A stretch of 64,000 nt of DNA from assembly GCF_900105755.1 (NCBI RefSeq), contig NZ_FNTQ01000001.1:1364001-1428000 (forward strand), written 5' to 3'. The DNA comes from Streptomyces sp. Ag109_O5-10 (GTDB lineage Bacteria; Actinomycetota; Actinomycetes; Streptomycetales; Streptomycetaceae). The first letter of the stretch is position 1. Every line of letters starts with the position of its first letter. A program made the translations under genes and the position numbers. The notes under the pieces were generated by a model. The model saw nothing but the letters and a program-made list of their open reading frames with translations. It searched no databases and was not told the DNA's origin. Below, one piece after another: positions 16,520 through 25,406 of the stretch.

Positions 16520-17647
16520 ATGCGCTCTCGCGTACGCGTCTGGCTCAACCGCACGTACGCGGAGAACGTGTTCTTCATGGATCAGCTGCGGAGAAATCCC
16601 AGCGACCGGGCGGTCGAGATCCATGCGACGCACGGTGACGCCGACTCCCCCGTGCTGGCCGCCGCCGACACCGCCGACCTGGAGCCGGAGGGCCTGTCCC
16701 CGGCCGGCTACGTCGAGTACGCCCTGGACCAGTGCCAGCGCCGTGGCATCGATGTCTTCGTGCCCCGGCTGCACCAGTCGGCGATCGTGGCGCACCGGGC
16801 CGACTTCCAGGCGATCGGTACGGCCCTGCTGGCGCCGACGCCGGAGGCGACCGCCGTCTTCGAGGACAAGGCGACCGCGTACGAGGCGGTGAGCTCGGTG
16901 GGCGTCCCGGTGCCGCCGTGGTCGCGGGTCCGCACGGCGGACGAACTGGTCGCCGCGGTGGAGGAGCTGGAGGCCGGCGGGCACAAGGCTTGCTTCAAGC
17001 CGGCCGCCGGTGCGGGTGGCGTGGGTTTCCGGGTGATCACGCGCGCCCCCTTCTCGCTCGTTCACCTCAACGGGTTCCCCGGGCCGTACGTCCAGCTCGA
17101 CCTGGTCGTGGACGCGCTGCGCCACGCGGACCAGCCGGTGGACTGGCTGGTGATGCCGCGCCTCGAGGAGCCGGAGGTGTCCGTCGACTGCCTCACCGGG
17201 CCCGACAACCGGATCCGGCTGGCCGTGGGCCGCACCAAGAAGGGGCGCAGGCGCGGGTTCACCCTCGACGAGCAGTGGCTGAAGCCGGCGCGGATCATCG
17301 CCGAGGGCTTCGGGCTGCACTACCTGTCCAACATCCAGTTCCGGATGTACGGCGACCAGCCGGTGCTGCTCGACGTCAACACGCGGCCGGCGGGCGGGCT
17401 GCACCAGCTGTCGCTCTGCGGGGTCAACGCGCCCTGGGCGGCTGTGCAGTTGGCGCTCGGCGAAGACCCCGGGGTGATCGAGCCGCCGTTCCTGGGGCAG
17501 GACTACGCGGTGGTGTCGGGACCGAAGCCCGTCCTCCCGTCGGTTCCCGTGCAGCGGGAAGAGGCGGAGGAAGTGGTGCTGCAGGCGGCGGTGCCCGCGC
17601 CTGTCGCCGTTGGGTCGGTGGAGGCGGCGGAGGCTTTGCCGCTCTAG
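16520..17647 (+). CDS. ATP-grasp domain protein
   Basis: 375 residues from the ATG at 16520 (AAAGGCGG upstream). The N-terminal domain is followed by an ATP-grasp core: ACFKPAAGAGGVGFRVI (nucleotide lysine and flexible loop), RLEEPEVSVDCLTG, and the metal motif VLLDVNTRPAGGLHQL. Such enzymes join a carboxylate to an amine or thiol via acyl-phosphate. The last 40 residues are Ala/Val/Glu-rich and probably disordered. No pathway partner is adjacent, so the substrate is unknown; peptide, amino-acid or cofactor ligase are all possible. Confidence 0.85.
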   Translation: MRSRVRVWLNRTYAENVFFMDQLRRNPSDRAVEIHATHGDADSPVLAAADTADLEPEGLSPAGYVEYALDQCQRRGIDVFVPRLHQSAIVAHRADFQAIGTALLAPTPEATAVFEDKATAYEAVSSVGVPVPPWSRVRTADELVAAVEELEAGGHKACFKPAAGAGGVGFRVITRAPFSLVHLNGFPGPYVQLDLVVDALRHADQPVDWLVMPRLEEPEVSVDCLTGPDNRIRLAVGRTKKGRRRGFTLDEQWLKPARIIAEGFGLHYLSNIQFRMYGDQPVLLDVNTRPAGGLHQLSLCGVNAPWAAVQLALGEDPGVIEPPFLGQDYAVVSGPKPVLPSVPVQREEAEEVVLQAAVPAPVAVGSVEAAEALPL

Positions 17648-17719
17648 ATCGTCGGGCGGGTGCGGCGCCGTCGTGGTTGCCCGCGCCGTTCCCCCCACCC
17701 CCACGCACGTCACCTCACC

Positions 17720-17770
17720 GGTATGGACCAATTCACGCCCGTCTTCTTGACAGGCGGATTGGTCCATACC
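17720..17770. promoter_or_regulatory. Chitinase promoter with 13-bp inverted repeat
   Basis: GGTATGGACCAAT (17720-17732) and ATTGGTCCATACC (17758-17770) are perfect inverse copies separated by 25 bp. TTGACA at 17747-17752 between them is a consensus -35. The right arm extends to TGGTCCATACCA (17760-17771), one base off the TGGTCCAGACCA repeat known from Streptomyces chitinase promoters, and similar to DasR sites (ACTGGTCTAGACCACT). The arms would bracket RNA polymerase. Confidence 0.75.
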
Positions 17771-17839
17771 AACTTGGTTGCGCACCCCCTTGCACCTTTG
17801 TGCAACTCCCGAACACCCCCATTCCCTCAGGGAGATCGC

Positions 17840-19519
17840 GTGCGCAACTCGCTCAGACGTTCCAGACGTCGGATACTCGCCCTGCTCGGGTCCACCGCTC
17901 TCGCGCTCGCCGGGGCCATCGCGCTGCCCGGTACCGCGCAGGCGGCCAACGTGCTGTCCAACCCCGGCTTCGAGTCGGGAAGTCTGTCGCCGTGGTCCTG
18001 CTCCGGGAACCTCGGCTCCGTCGTGTCCTCGCCCGTGCACGGCGGCTCGAAGGCGCTCGCGGGCGCCGCGAGCGCCAGTGACAACGCCCAGTGCACGCAG
18101 ACCGTCGCCGTGCAGCCCAACACGACGTACTCGCTCAGCGGCTGGGTCCGCGGCTCTTACGTCTATCTCGGGGTGACCGGCGGGGCGTCCACCTGGACGA
18201 CCTCGGCGTCCCAGTACAGCCAGCTGACGGTGTCCTTCACCACCGGGGCCTCGCAGACCAGCGCCCAGATCTACGTCCACGGGTGGTACGCCCAGGGGAC
18301 GTACTACGCCGACGACATCAGCCTCGACGGGCCCGGCGGCAGTTCCGACACCCAGGCGCCGACCGCGCCCACGAACCTCACCTCCACCGGGAAGACCTCG
18401 TCGAGCGTGTCCCTGTCGTGGTCGGCCGCGACGGACAACGTCGGGGTGGCGGCGTACGACGTCTACCGCGGGTCGACCCTGGCGACGAGCGTCTCCGGGA
18501 CCTCCGCCACGGTGAGCGGCCTTGCGGCCAGTACGGCGTACACGTTCACGGTCAAGGCGCGGGACGCGGCCGGGAACGTGTCGGCCGCCTCCAACTCCGT
18601 CTCCGTGACGACGAGCGCGGGCAGCGGCGGCGGGACCGGGTTCAAGCAGGCCGCGCCCTACCTGTACGAGGGCTGGGGCGACCCGCCGAACCCGACGACC
18701 GTGATGAACGCGACCGGCATCAAGAACTTCACCATGGCCTTCGTCCTCGACTCGGGCGGCTGCACCCCGGCCTGGGACGGCAGCCGGGCGCTCACCGGCG
18801 GCGCCGACCAGACCGCGATCAACCAGATCCGCGCGGCCGGCGGTGACGTCACCCCGTCGTTCGGCGGCTGGCAGGGCAGCAAGCTCGGCGCCAACTGCTC
18901 GTCCGCGAGTGCGCTGGCGGGGGCGATCCAGAAGGTGATCAACGCCTACGGTCTCAAGTCCGTCGACATGGACATCGAGAACACGGACGAGTTCGAGAAC
19001 GAGGCCGTGCAGGCGAAGATCCTGACCGCCCTCAAGACGGTCAAGGCCAACAACGCCGGCCTGAAGACGATCGTCACCTTCGGGACGTCCACCACCGGTC
19101 CGACGTACTACGGCAACCGGCTCATCGAGCAGGCCCAGTCGATCGGCGCCGACATCGACGTCTTCACGATCATGCCGTTCGACTTCGGCGGCGGCTCCGA
19201 CATGTACGGCAACACGGTGGCCGCGGCCGAGGGGCTGAAGACCAAGCTGAAGTCCACGTTCGGCTGGGACGACGCGACGGCCTACGCGCACATCGGGATC
19301 TCCGGCATGAACGGGCTGTCCGACCAGCAGGAGAACACCACCCCGGCGATCTGGACGCAGATCCGCGACTGGGGGAACTCGCACCACATCGCCCGGCTCG
19401 CCTTCTGGGCGGCGAACCGGGACCGCGGCTGTGCCGGCGGCGGCGTGGTGAGCAACTGCTCCGGCATCAGCCAGAGCGACTGGCAGTTCACCTCGATCAC
19501 GGCCGGCTTCACCGGCTGA
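17840..19519 (+). CDS. Secreted GH18 chitinase with carbohydrate-binding and FnIII domains
   Basis: 559 residues from the GTG at 17840 (GGGAG upstream). Layout: signal peptide to about residue 34 (cleavage after GTAQA), a beta-sandwich carbohydrate-binding module (NPGFESGSLSPWSC to SLDG, about 37-165), a fibronectin type III domain (about 172-255), and a GH18 barrel from about 265. Visible GH18 motifs are TPSFGGWQG and LKSVDMDIEN, whose last Glu is the acid catalyst. It hydrolyses chitin outside the cell. A hairpin terminator follows. The upstream inverted repeat points to control by amino-sugar signals. Confidence 0.95.
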   Translation: MRNSLRRSRRRILALLGSTALALAGAIALPGTAQAANVLSNPGFESGSLSPWSCSGNLGSVVSSPVHGGSKALAGAASASDNAQCTQTVAVQPNTTYSLSGWVRGSYVYLGVTGGASTWTTSASQYSQLTVSFTTGASQTSAQIYVHGWYAQGTYYADDISLDGPGGSSDTQAPTAPTNLTSTGKTSSSVSLSWSAATDNVGVAAYDVYRGSTLATSVSGTSATVSGLAASTAYTFTVKARDAAGNVSAASNSVSVTTSAGSGGGTGFKQAAPYLYEGWGDPPNPTTVMNATGIKNFTMAFVLDSGGCTPAWDGSRALTGGADQTAINQIRAAGGDVTPSFGGWQGSKLGANCSSASALAGAIQKVINAYGLKSVDMDIENTDEFENEAVQAKILTALKTVKANNAGLKTIVTFGTSTTGPTYYGNRLIEQAQSIGADIDVFTIMPFDFGGGSDMYGNTVAAAEGLKTKLKSTFGWDDATAYAHIGISGMNGLSDQQENTTPAIWTQIRDWGNSHHIARLAFWAANRDRGCAGGGVVSNCSGISQSDWQFTSITAGFTG

Positions 19520-19533
19520 GCACCGGAGGCGGT

Positions 19534-19569
19534 GGCGTGGGGTTGCCCTGGACCGGGCATCCCCACGCC
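19534..19569. terminator. Strong hairpin between convergent chitinase and fucosidase genes
   Basis: GGCGTGGGG T TGCCC (19534 on) pairs with GGGCA T CCCCACGCC (ending 19569): a 14-bp stem with one T-T mismatch and a 6-base loop. Positioned 15 bp after the chitinase stop. Confidence 0.8.
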
Positions 19570-19723
19570 TTCGCCATCTCCGCGAGCCTGGACCGGAGAA
19601 ACGCCGAGGTACCGGCACGGGCCGCGGGTACCCCCTCCGGCGCTGCGTCCGAATGGCTTCCGGGGTCTTGCGCGGCACGCTCACCGCCTGCGCCGTGAGG
19701 CCGGCTTCCGGCCTGCGGTCGGG

Positions 19724-20974
19724 TCAGAACCGTCCGGATCCGCGGTACAGCTCCAGTTCCCCGTCCAGTTCGACGGCGAGCACGGTGGCGTACGGGTCGA
19801 GGTCGGCCGCGGCCGGCGGGTCGATCCACAGCACGCCGACCGCCTCGTGCAGCCCACCGGTCACCCGGTGGCCGAGCTCGGTGCCGGTGCCCAGGACGGT
19901 GACCCTGCGGACCGCCGTCGCCAGGCCCCGGACGCCGATCTCGGCGCGCGGGACGTCGAACAGGGTGAGGTAGAGGGTGCGCCGGTCGGCGGAGAGGGTG
20001 CTCGGGCCGTAGTGGTGCCCGGCCGGCAGGCCGCGCCCGGTCCCGTACACCGCCTCCGCGTGCCTGCGGATCCACTCCCCCAGCCCCTCCAGGCGCTCGA
20101 CCTGCGGCTGGGGGATGGTGCCGTCCTCCATGGGGCCGACGTCGAGCAGCAGGTTGCCGCCGCCCCCGATGGTCTCGGTGAAGTAACGGATCAGCTGGGC
20201 GAGCGACTTGTGGTTGTGGTCGTGGTGCTGGTACCCCCACGAATCGTTGATCGTCAGGCACAGCTCCCACGGCCCGTCCGGCGGCACGACGGGGGCGCCC
20301 TGCTCGGGGGTCGCGTAGTCGCCCTCGCCGAGCATCCGCGCGTTGAAGACGACGTGCGGGACGTACGACCGGATCAGCGCGGCGAGTTCGGGGATCCGCC
20401 ACTGCTCCTCGCTGCGGTCCCACTCCCCGTCGAACCACATCAGGTCCGGCCGGAACCGGGAGGCCAGCTCCGTTATCTGGCCGTCCCTGTAGGCGATGAA
20501 GCGTTCCCAGGCGGCCAGGTCCTCGTCCTCGGCCGCCACCTCCGAATACCGGTTGTCCTCCAGTTCCGGCGGGCGGCCCGGCTTGCGCGTGGAGGCGTAG
20601 TCGGGGTGGTTCCAGTCGGAGTGCGAGTAGTAGAGGCCGACCTTGAGGCCCTTCTCGCGGAGGGCTTCCGCGTAGGGGCCGAGGTAGTCCTTGCCGAGGT
20701 TGAGGTCGCCGTACGCCGTGTCCCAGAGGGCGACGCCGTCGTGGTGGCGGCTGGTGAGCACGGCGTACTTCGCGCCGGCGCGGGCGAACAGGTCCGCCCA
20801 CGCCTTCGGGTCGTAGCGGGCGCCGGTGAAGCGGGGCAGCTGAGACATGTACTGGTCGTGCGGCACGATGTCGTCGTAGAAGGACCAGGACTCCTGGACC
20901 CCGTCGACGGCGTAGATGCCCCAGTGGACGAAGATCCCCAGTTTGGCGTCGGTGAACCAGGGTTGCATGGCCAT
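19724..20974 (-). CDS. GH29 alpha-L-fucosidase, cytoplasmic
   Basis: 416 residues from the ATG at 20972-20974 (AGGAG eight bases upstream; a second ATG is two codons in). The start MAMQPWFTDAKLGIFVHWGI, the segment YAVLTSRHHDGVALWDT, and PDLMWFDGEWDRSEEQWR with the nucleophile Asp are characteristic of GH29, which releases terminal alpha-L-fucose with retention. No signal peptide is present, so it acts on imported glycan. The gene starts 4 bp after the mannosidase stop and is the last of the minus-strand unit DeoR-GH4-GH38-GH29. Confidence 0.93.
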   Translation of the reverse strand: MAMQPWFTDAKLGIFVHWGIYAVDGVQESWSFYDDIVPHDQYMSQLPRFTGARYDPKAWADLFARAGAKYAVLTSRHHDGVALWDTAYGDLNLGKDYLGPYAEALREKGLKVGLYYSHSDWNHPDYASTRKPGRPPELEDNRYSEVAAEDEDLAAWERFIAYRDGQITELASRFRPDLMWFDGEWDRSEEQWRIPELAALIRSYVPHVVFNARMLGEGDYATPEQGAPVVPPDGPWELCLTINDSWGYQHHDHNHKSLAQLIRYFTETIGGGGNLLLDVGPMEDGTIPQPQVERLEGLGEWIRRHAEAVYGTGRGLPAGHHYGPSTLSADRRTLYLTLFDVPRAEIGVRGLATAVRRVTVLGTGTELGHRVTGGLHEAVGVLWIDPPAAADLDPYATVLAVELDGELELYRGSGRF

Positions 20975-20978
20975 CCGG

Positions 20979-23900
20979 TCAGCTCCTCTGCAGCCGGAGG
21001 GTGAGGATCTGGAAGGGGCGCAGCGCGACGGAGACACTGTCACCGTCGGTGGCGGCGTCCTCCAGGGGGCGTTCGAGGAGGTCGGTCACCTGGGCGCCGG
21101 CCAGCGGGAAGCCGGTGCGCAGGACGCCCTGGGCACGGCCGCCGCGGGACTCGTAGAGGCGGACCACGACATCGCCGGAGGCGTCGTCGGCGAGCTTGAC
21201 CGCCTCGACGGTGACGCCCTCGCCGTCCACGGAGACGACCGGCCGCGGCTCGCCCGCCGCGTCGGCCACCCGCAGCGGGAGGTTGAGGGCGTAGCCCTCG
21301 GCGACGGCGTCCCCGACGGTGGCGCCGGGCAGCAGGGAGTAGGTGATGCGGTGCCGGCCCTGGTCGGCGCCCGGGTCCGGGACGCGCGGGGCGCGCACCA
21401 GGGAGAGCCGGACCGTGGTGGTCGTCCCGCCGTCCTCGCGGACTGTGCGGGAGACGTCGTGGCCGTACGTCGAGTCGTTGATGACGGCGACGCCGTAACC
21501 GGGCTCCCCGATGTGCACCCAGCGGTGGCCGGAGACCTCGAAGCGGGCCGCCTCCCAGCTGGTGTTGGTGTGGGTGGGCCGCTGGACGTGCCCGAACTGG
21601 ATCTCGGCGGAGGAGTGCGCGGCACGGATGTCCACCGGGAAGCCGGCCTTGAGGAACTTCTCGGCCTCGTGCCAGTCGATGTCCGTCTCGAAGTCGATCC
21701 GGGGGCTGCCGGCGCGGACGGTGACCGTCTGGGTGATCGTCGAGCCGTTGCCGAACGGGCGCGTGATCCGGATCGAGCCGAGCAGCGGGTCCGCGTCGAC
21801 GACGGTGATCTCCGACGGCTCCAGGAGGTCCGTGTAGCGGTTCTTGTAGTGCTTGTCGACGTCCCAGGCGTCCCAGTAGTTGGGGAGGTCGGTGTGCAGG
21901 CGGAGCAGGTTGCCCTGGCCGGCCAGGACCTCGCGGTGCGCGCGGTGGTCGAGGACGGACGACAGGGTGCCGTCCTCGGCGATCTCCACCCGGACGAGTC
22001 CGTTGTCGAGGACCCGGCCGTCGACCGTCACCGGCCGCGGGGCCTCGGCGGCGGCCGTGAGCGGCGCGCTGCCGCCCGCGGGGACCTCGACGTACACCGG
22101 AGTGCCCGCGGCGTCCCGGACGACCTCTGCGCGGCCGTAGGGGCTGGTGTTGAAGACGCGAGCGGTGCCGCCGCCCAGGGCGGTGACCGCCTCCGTGGTG
22201 AGTGCCTCCAGCTCCGCGGCGACCCGGGCGTACTCCGCCTCGGCCTCGCGGTGCACCCAGGCGATCGAGGAGCCGGGCAGGATGTCGTGGAACTGGTGGA
22301 GCAGGACCGTCTTCCAGAGCCGGTCGAGCTTGTCGTGCGGGTAGGCGTAGCCGGGCGCGTGCAGCGCGGCCGTCGTCGCCCACAGCTCGGCCTCGCGGAG
22401 CTTGTGCTCGCTGCGCCGGTTGCCCTGCTTGGTGCGGGCCTGGGAGGTGTAGGTGGCGCGGTGCAGCTCCAGGTAGAGCTCGCCGACCCAGACCGGGGCG
22501 TCCTCGTACTCGGCGCGGGCCTTGGCGAAGAACGCGTCCGGGTGCTCGACCTCGACGCGCGGGGAGCCCTCCAGGTCCTTCAGTCGGCGGGCCCGCTCCA
22601 TGATCTCGCGGGTGGGGCCGCCGCCGCCGTCACCCCAGCCGAACGGGGCCAGCGAGCGCGTCGCGCCGCCCTTCTCGGCGTAGTTGCGGACCGCGCGGGA
22701 CATCTCCTCGCCGCTGAAGCGGGCGTTGTAGGTGTCGACGGGCGGGAAGTGCGTGAAGATCCGGGTGCCGTCGATGCCCTCCCACCAGAAGGTGTGGTGG
22801 GGGAACTTGTTGGTCTGGTTCCAGGAGATCTTCTGGGTGAGGAACCACTCGTTGCCGGCGAGCTTGGCGATCTGCGGGTAGGCCGCGTTGTAGCCGAAGG
22901 AGTCCGGCAGCCACACGCCCTTGGTCTCGACCCCGAAGTGCTCCATGAAGAACCGCTTGCCGTGGACGAACTGGCGGGCGACCGCCTCGCCGCCGGGCAG
23001 GTTGCCGTCGGACTCCACCCACATGCCGCCGACCGGCGCCCACTGGCCCTTCTTCACGGACTCCTGGATCCGGGCCCAGACCTGCGGGTAGTTGTCGCGC
23101 ACCCACTCGTACTGCTGGGCCTGCGAGCAGGCGAAGACGAACTCCTCGTACTCCTCGGCGAGGGAGGTGACGTTGGAGAAGGTGCGGGAGGTCTTGCGCT
23201 TGGTCTCGCGGATCGGCCAGAGCCAGGCCGAGTCGATGTGGGCGTGGCCGACGCCGGAGATGCGGTGGGCGCTGGCGTGCGCGGGCTTGGCGAGGGCGGG
23301 CTTGAGGGCCTCGCGGACGGCGGCGGCCGAGCCGGAGACGTCGTCCAGGTCGAGCAGGTCCATCGCGTGGTCGAGGGCGTGCGCGATCTCGTGCCGGCGC
23401 GGGTCGTGCTCGCCCAGCTCCAGCATCAGCTCCTTCAGCACCTGGACGTCCAGGTCGAGGTGCCAGACGTCCTCGTCGAGGACGGCGATGTCGGCGCGCT
23501 TGAAGGTGTACAGCGGCTTGTCGCCGGCGGTCAGCACGTCGCCGAGCGGGGTCGGGGCCGCGAAGTCGTTGGCGAGGATGTCGGGGTTGGAGGCCGCCTC
23601 GACCAGGTAGTCGATCACCTCGCCGCCGGTCGCCGGGTTGGCGATCCGCACGTACTGGTTGAGCGGGTTGACCGCCTTCAGCGGGGTCCCGTCGGCGAGG
23701 TGGACCAGGGCCTCGGCCTGGTTGCCCGGCCAGTCGCCCACGAAACCGAGGTCGATGACGGCCTCGACACGGCGGCCCGCGAACTCCTCGGGCACCCGGC
23801 CGCGCATCCGGAACCAGGTGGTGCCCCAGGGCGGGCCCCACGGGGTGCCCATGGCGAACGGCTCGTAGACGGCGGCCGCGGCCTCCTCGAAGGGCACCGG

Positions 23901-24023
23901 CTCCCCGGGGGCCTGCCAGGCCGACACCTCGAAGGGGACGGTGGCCGCGTAGACCGCGGGCTTGATGCGCTGGTTGTGGAGGCGCTCTACGCGCTCCTCG
24001 ATCCGGCGGCGTTCGTCGTGCAT
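20979..24023 (-). CDS. GH38 alpha-mannosidase, cytoplasmic
   Basis: 1014 residues, normal for the family. After an N-terminal beta domain, the catalytic domain begins with ISGVGHAHIDSAWLWPI (zinc ligands His262 and Asp264). It continues through GMWVESDGNLPGGE, GVWLPDSFGYNAAYPQ (nucleophile Asp) and LHQFHDILPGSSI (zinc His); C-terminal beta-sandwich domains follow. GH38 enzymes remove alpha-mannose with retention, using zinc. No signal peptide, so the substrate must be imported. The upstream box at 24045 and the tight spacing to GH4 and GH29 place it in a glycan-degradation operon. Confidence 0.95.
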   Translation of the reverse strand: MHDERRRIEERVERLHNQRIKPAVYAATVPFEVSAWQAPGEPVPFEEAAAAVYEPFAMGTPWGPPWGTTWFRMRGRVPEEFAGRRVEAVIDLGFVGDWPGNQAEALVHLADGTPLKAVNPLNQYVRIANPATGGEVIDYLVEAASNPDILANDFAAPTPLGDVLTAGDKPLYTFKRADIAVLDEDVWHLDLDVQVLKELMLELGEHDPRRHEIAHALDHAMDLLDLDDVSGSAAAVREALKPALAKPAHASAHRISGVGHAHIDSAWLWPIRETKRKTSRTFSNVTSLAEEYEEFVFACSQAQQYEWVRDNYPQVWARIQESVKKGQWAPVGGMWVESDGNLPGGEAVARQFVHGKRFFMEHFGVETKGVWLPDSFGYNAAYPQIAKLAGNEWFLTQKISWNQTNKFPHHTFWWEGIDGTRIFTHFPPVDTYNARFSGEEMSRAVRNYAEKGGATRSLAPFGWGDGGGGPTREIMERARRLKDLEGSPRVEVEHPDAFFAKARAEYEDAPVWVGELYLELHRATYTSQARTKQGNRRSEHKLREAELWATTAALHAPGYAYPHDKLDRLWKTVLLHQFHDILPGSSIAWVHREAEAEYARVAAELEALTTEAVTALGGGTARVFNTSPYGRAEVVRDAAGTPVYVEVPAGGSAPLTAAAEAPRPVTVDGRVLDNGLVRVEIAEDGTLSSVLDHRAHREVLAGQGNLLRLHTDLPNYWDAWDVDKHYKNRYTDLLEPSEITVVDADPLLGSIRITRPFGNGSTITQTVTVRAGSPRIDFETDIDWHEAEKFLKAGFPVDIRAAHSSAEIQFGHVQRPTHTNTSWEAARFEVSGHRWVHIGEPGYGVAVINDSTYGHDVSRTVREDGGTTTTVRLSLVRAPRVPDPGADQGRHRITYSLLPGATVGDAVAEGYALNLPLRVADAAGEPRPVVSVDGEGVTVEAVKLADDASGDVVVRLYESRGGRAQGVLRTGFPLAGAQVTDLLERPLEDAATDGDSVSVALRPFQILTLRLQRS

Positions 24024-24044
24024 GGAAGTCTCCAGAAGAAGGAT

Positions 24045-24058
24045 GGAAAGCGCTTACC
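24045..24058. promoter_or_regulatory. LacI-type palindrome upstream of alpha-mannosidase
   Basis: GGAAAGCGCTTACC, centred on the perfect palindrome AAGCGCTT (24048-24055), lies in the 45-bp gap between the GH4 stop and GH38 start. It has the look of a LacI-family operator and shares the AGCGCT core with the GH16 operator at 48806. Confidence 0.5.
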
Positions 24059-24068
24059 GAGCGGCTGG

Positions 24069-25406
24069 CTACCTAAGATACGCGAGGCCCGGGTGGACCT
24101 CGGTGTACCCCTCGACCAGCCGGCGGGCGACGTTCACGGAGTCGACCAGCGGGTGCAGCGCGAACGCCTTCACGGCCGTCGTACGGGAGCCGGACCCGGC
24201 CGCGGCGAGCACCTCGCGCTCGACCGCCTTGACCGCGCAGACAAGACCGGTGGCGTGGTCGGGGAGCGGGGCGACGGCGACCGGGTGGGCACCGTTGGCG
24301 TCGACCAGGCAGGGCACCTCGATGACGGCCTCGCCGTCCAGGACCGAGAGGGTGGAGCGGTTGCGGACGTTCAGGATCAGGGTGGTGCGCTCGTCGCGGG
24401 CGATGGCCCGCATCAGGGCGAGGGCGACCTTCTCGTAGCCGCCGGAGAGGTCGTCGGCGTCGCGTTCGCCGGCGCCGGCCGTCTCCCGGTTCTCCGACAT
24501 GTAGGTGGCCTCGCGCTCGGCGCGGGTACGGTCCCAGACGTCCAGGGCCTTCACGCCCGGCTCGGCGACCGCCTCGTAGAAGTGCGCCTGCTGGTCGCGG
24601 AGGAAGGCGCCGCGGGTCCGCTCGGCCTGCTGGTAGGCGCGGACGGCCTCGCGGTTGAAGTAGTAGTAGTGCAGGTACTCGTTGGGGATGGCGCCGAGGG
24701 ACTGGAGCCAGTCGACGCCGAAGAGCTTGCCCTCCTCGAAGGAGCCGAGCAGGTCGGGGTCGGCGAGCAGGCGCGGGAGTTCGTCGCGGCCCGCGATGTG
24801 CAGGCCGCGGACCCAGCCGAGGTGGTTGAGGCCGACGTAGTCGATCCAGGCCTCCTTCGGGTTCCCGCCGAGCACCCGGGCGATCCGGCGGCCGAGCCCT
24901 ACCGGGGAGTCGCAGATGCCGATGACGCGGTCGCCGAGGTGCCGGGACATGGCCTCGGTGACCAGGCCCGCGGGGTTGGTGAAGTTGATGACCCAGGCGT
25001 CGGGGGCGAGCCGGGCGACCCGGCGCGCGATGTCGACGGCGACCGGCACGGTCCGCAGGCCGTAGGCGATGCCGCCGGCACCGACCGTCTCCTGGCCGAG
25101 GACGCCCTCGGCGAGGGCCACCCGTTCGTCGTTCGCCCTGCCCTCCAGGCCGCCGACCCGGATCGCCGAGAAGACGAAGTCGGCGCCGGTGAGCGCCTCG
25201 TCCAGATCGGTCGTGGCGGTCACGGCGGGGGCGTCGGGGATGCCGGCCGCCTGTTCGGCCAGGACCCGGGCGACCGCGGAGAGCCGGCCGGCGTCGAGGT
25301 CGTGCAGCACGACCTCGGTGACCCGCCCCTCCGCCCGGTCCGTGAGCAGTGCGCCGTACACCAGCGGCACGCGGAACCCGCCGCCGCCCAGAATCGTCAG
25401 TTTCAC
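24069..25406 (-). CDS. GH4 glycosidase (6-phospho-beta-glucosidase type)
   Basis: 445 residues from a GTG that overlaps the DeoR stop by 4 nt (GTGA). The Rossmann start KLTILGGGGFRVPLVYG binds NAD, and ETVGAGGIAYGLRTVP, WVINFTNPAGLVTEAM and ICDSPVGLGRRIA match GH4. These enzymes use NAD and Mn and an oxidation-elimination mechanism. GH4 includes phospho-glycosidases and non-phosphorylated alpha-glycosidases; with a PfkB kinase in the same locus and no PTS, a phosphorylated intermediate made inside the cell is possible (inference). Confidence 0.93.
   Translation of the reverse strand: MKLTILGGGGFRVPLVYGALLTDRAEGRVTEVVLHDLDAGRLSAVARVLAEQAAGIPDAPAVTATTDLDEALTGADFVFSAIRVGGLEGRANDERVALAEGVLGQETVGAGGIAYGLRTVPVAVDIARRVARLAPDAWVINFTNPAGLVTEAMSRHLGDRVIGICDSPVGLGRRIARVLGGNPKEAWIDYVGLNHLGWVRGLHIAGRDELPRLLADPDLLGSFEEGKLFGVDWLQSLGAIPNEYLHYYYFNREAVRAYQQAERTRGAFLRDQQAHFYEAVAEPGVKALDVWDRTRAEREATYMSENRETAGAGERDADDLSGGYEKVALALMRAIARDERTTLILNVRNRSTLSVLDGEAVIEVPCLVDANGAHPVAVAPLPDHATGLVCAVKAVEREVLAAAGSGSRTTAVKAFALHPLVDSVNVARRLVEGYTEVHPGLAYLR

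Noticed and set aside
16517..19684. 1055-residue minus-strand frame
   Set aside because: Shadow of the ATP-grasp and chitinase genes; no recognisable protein features.
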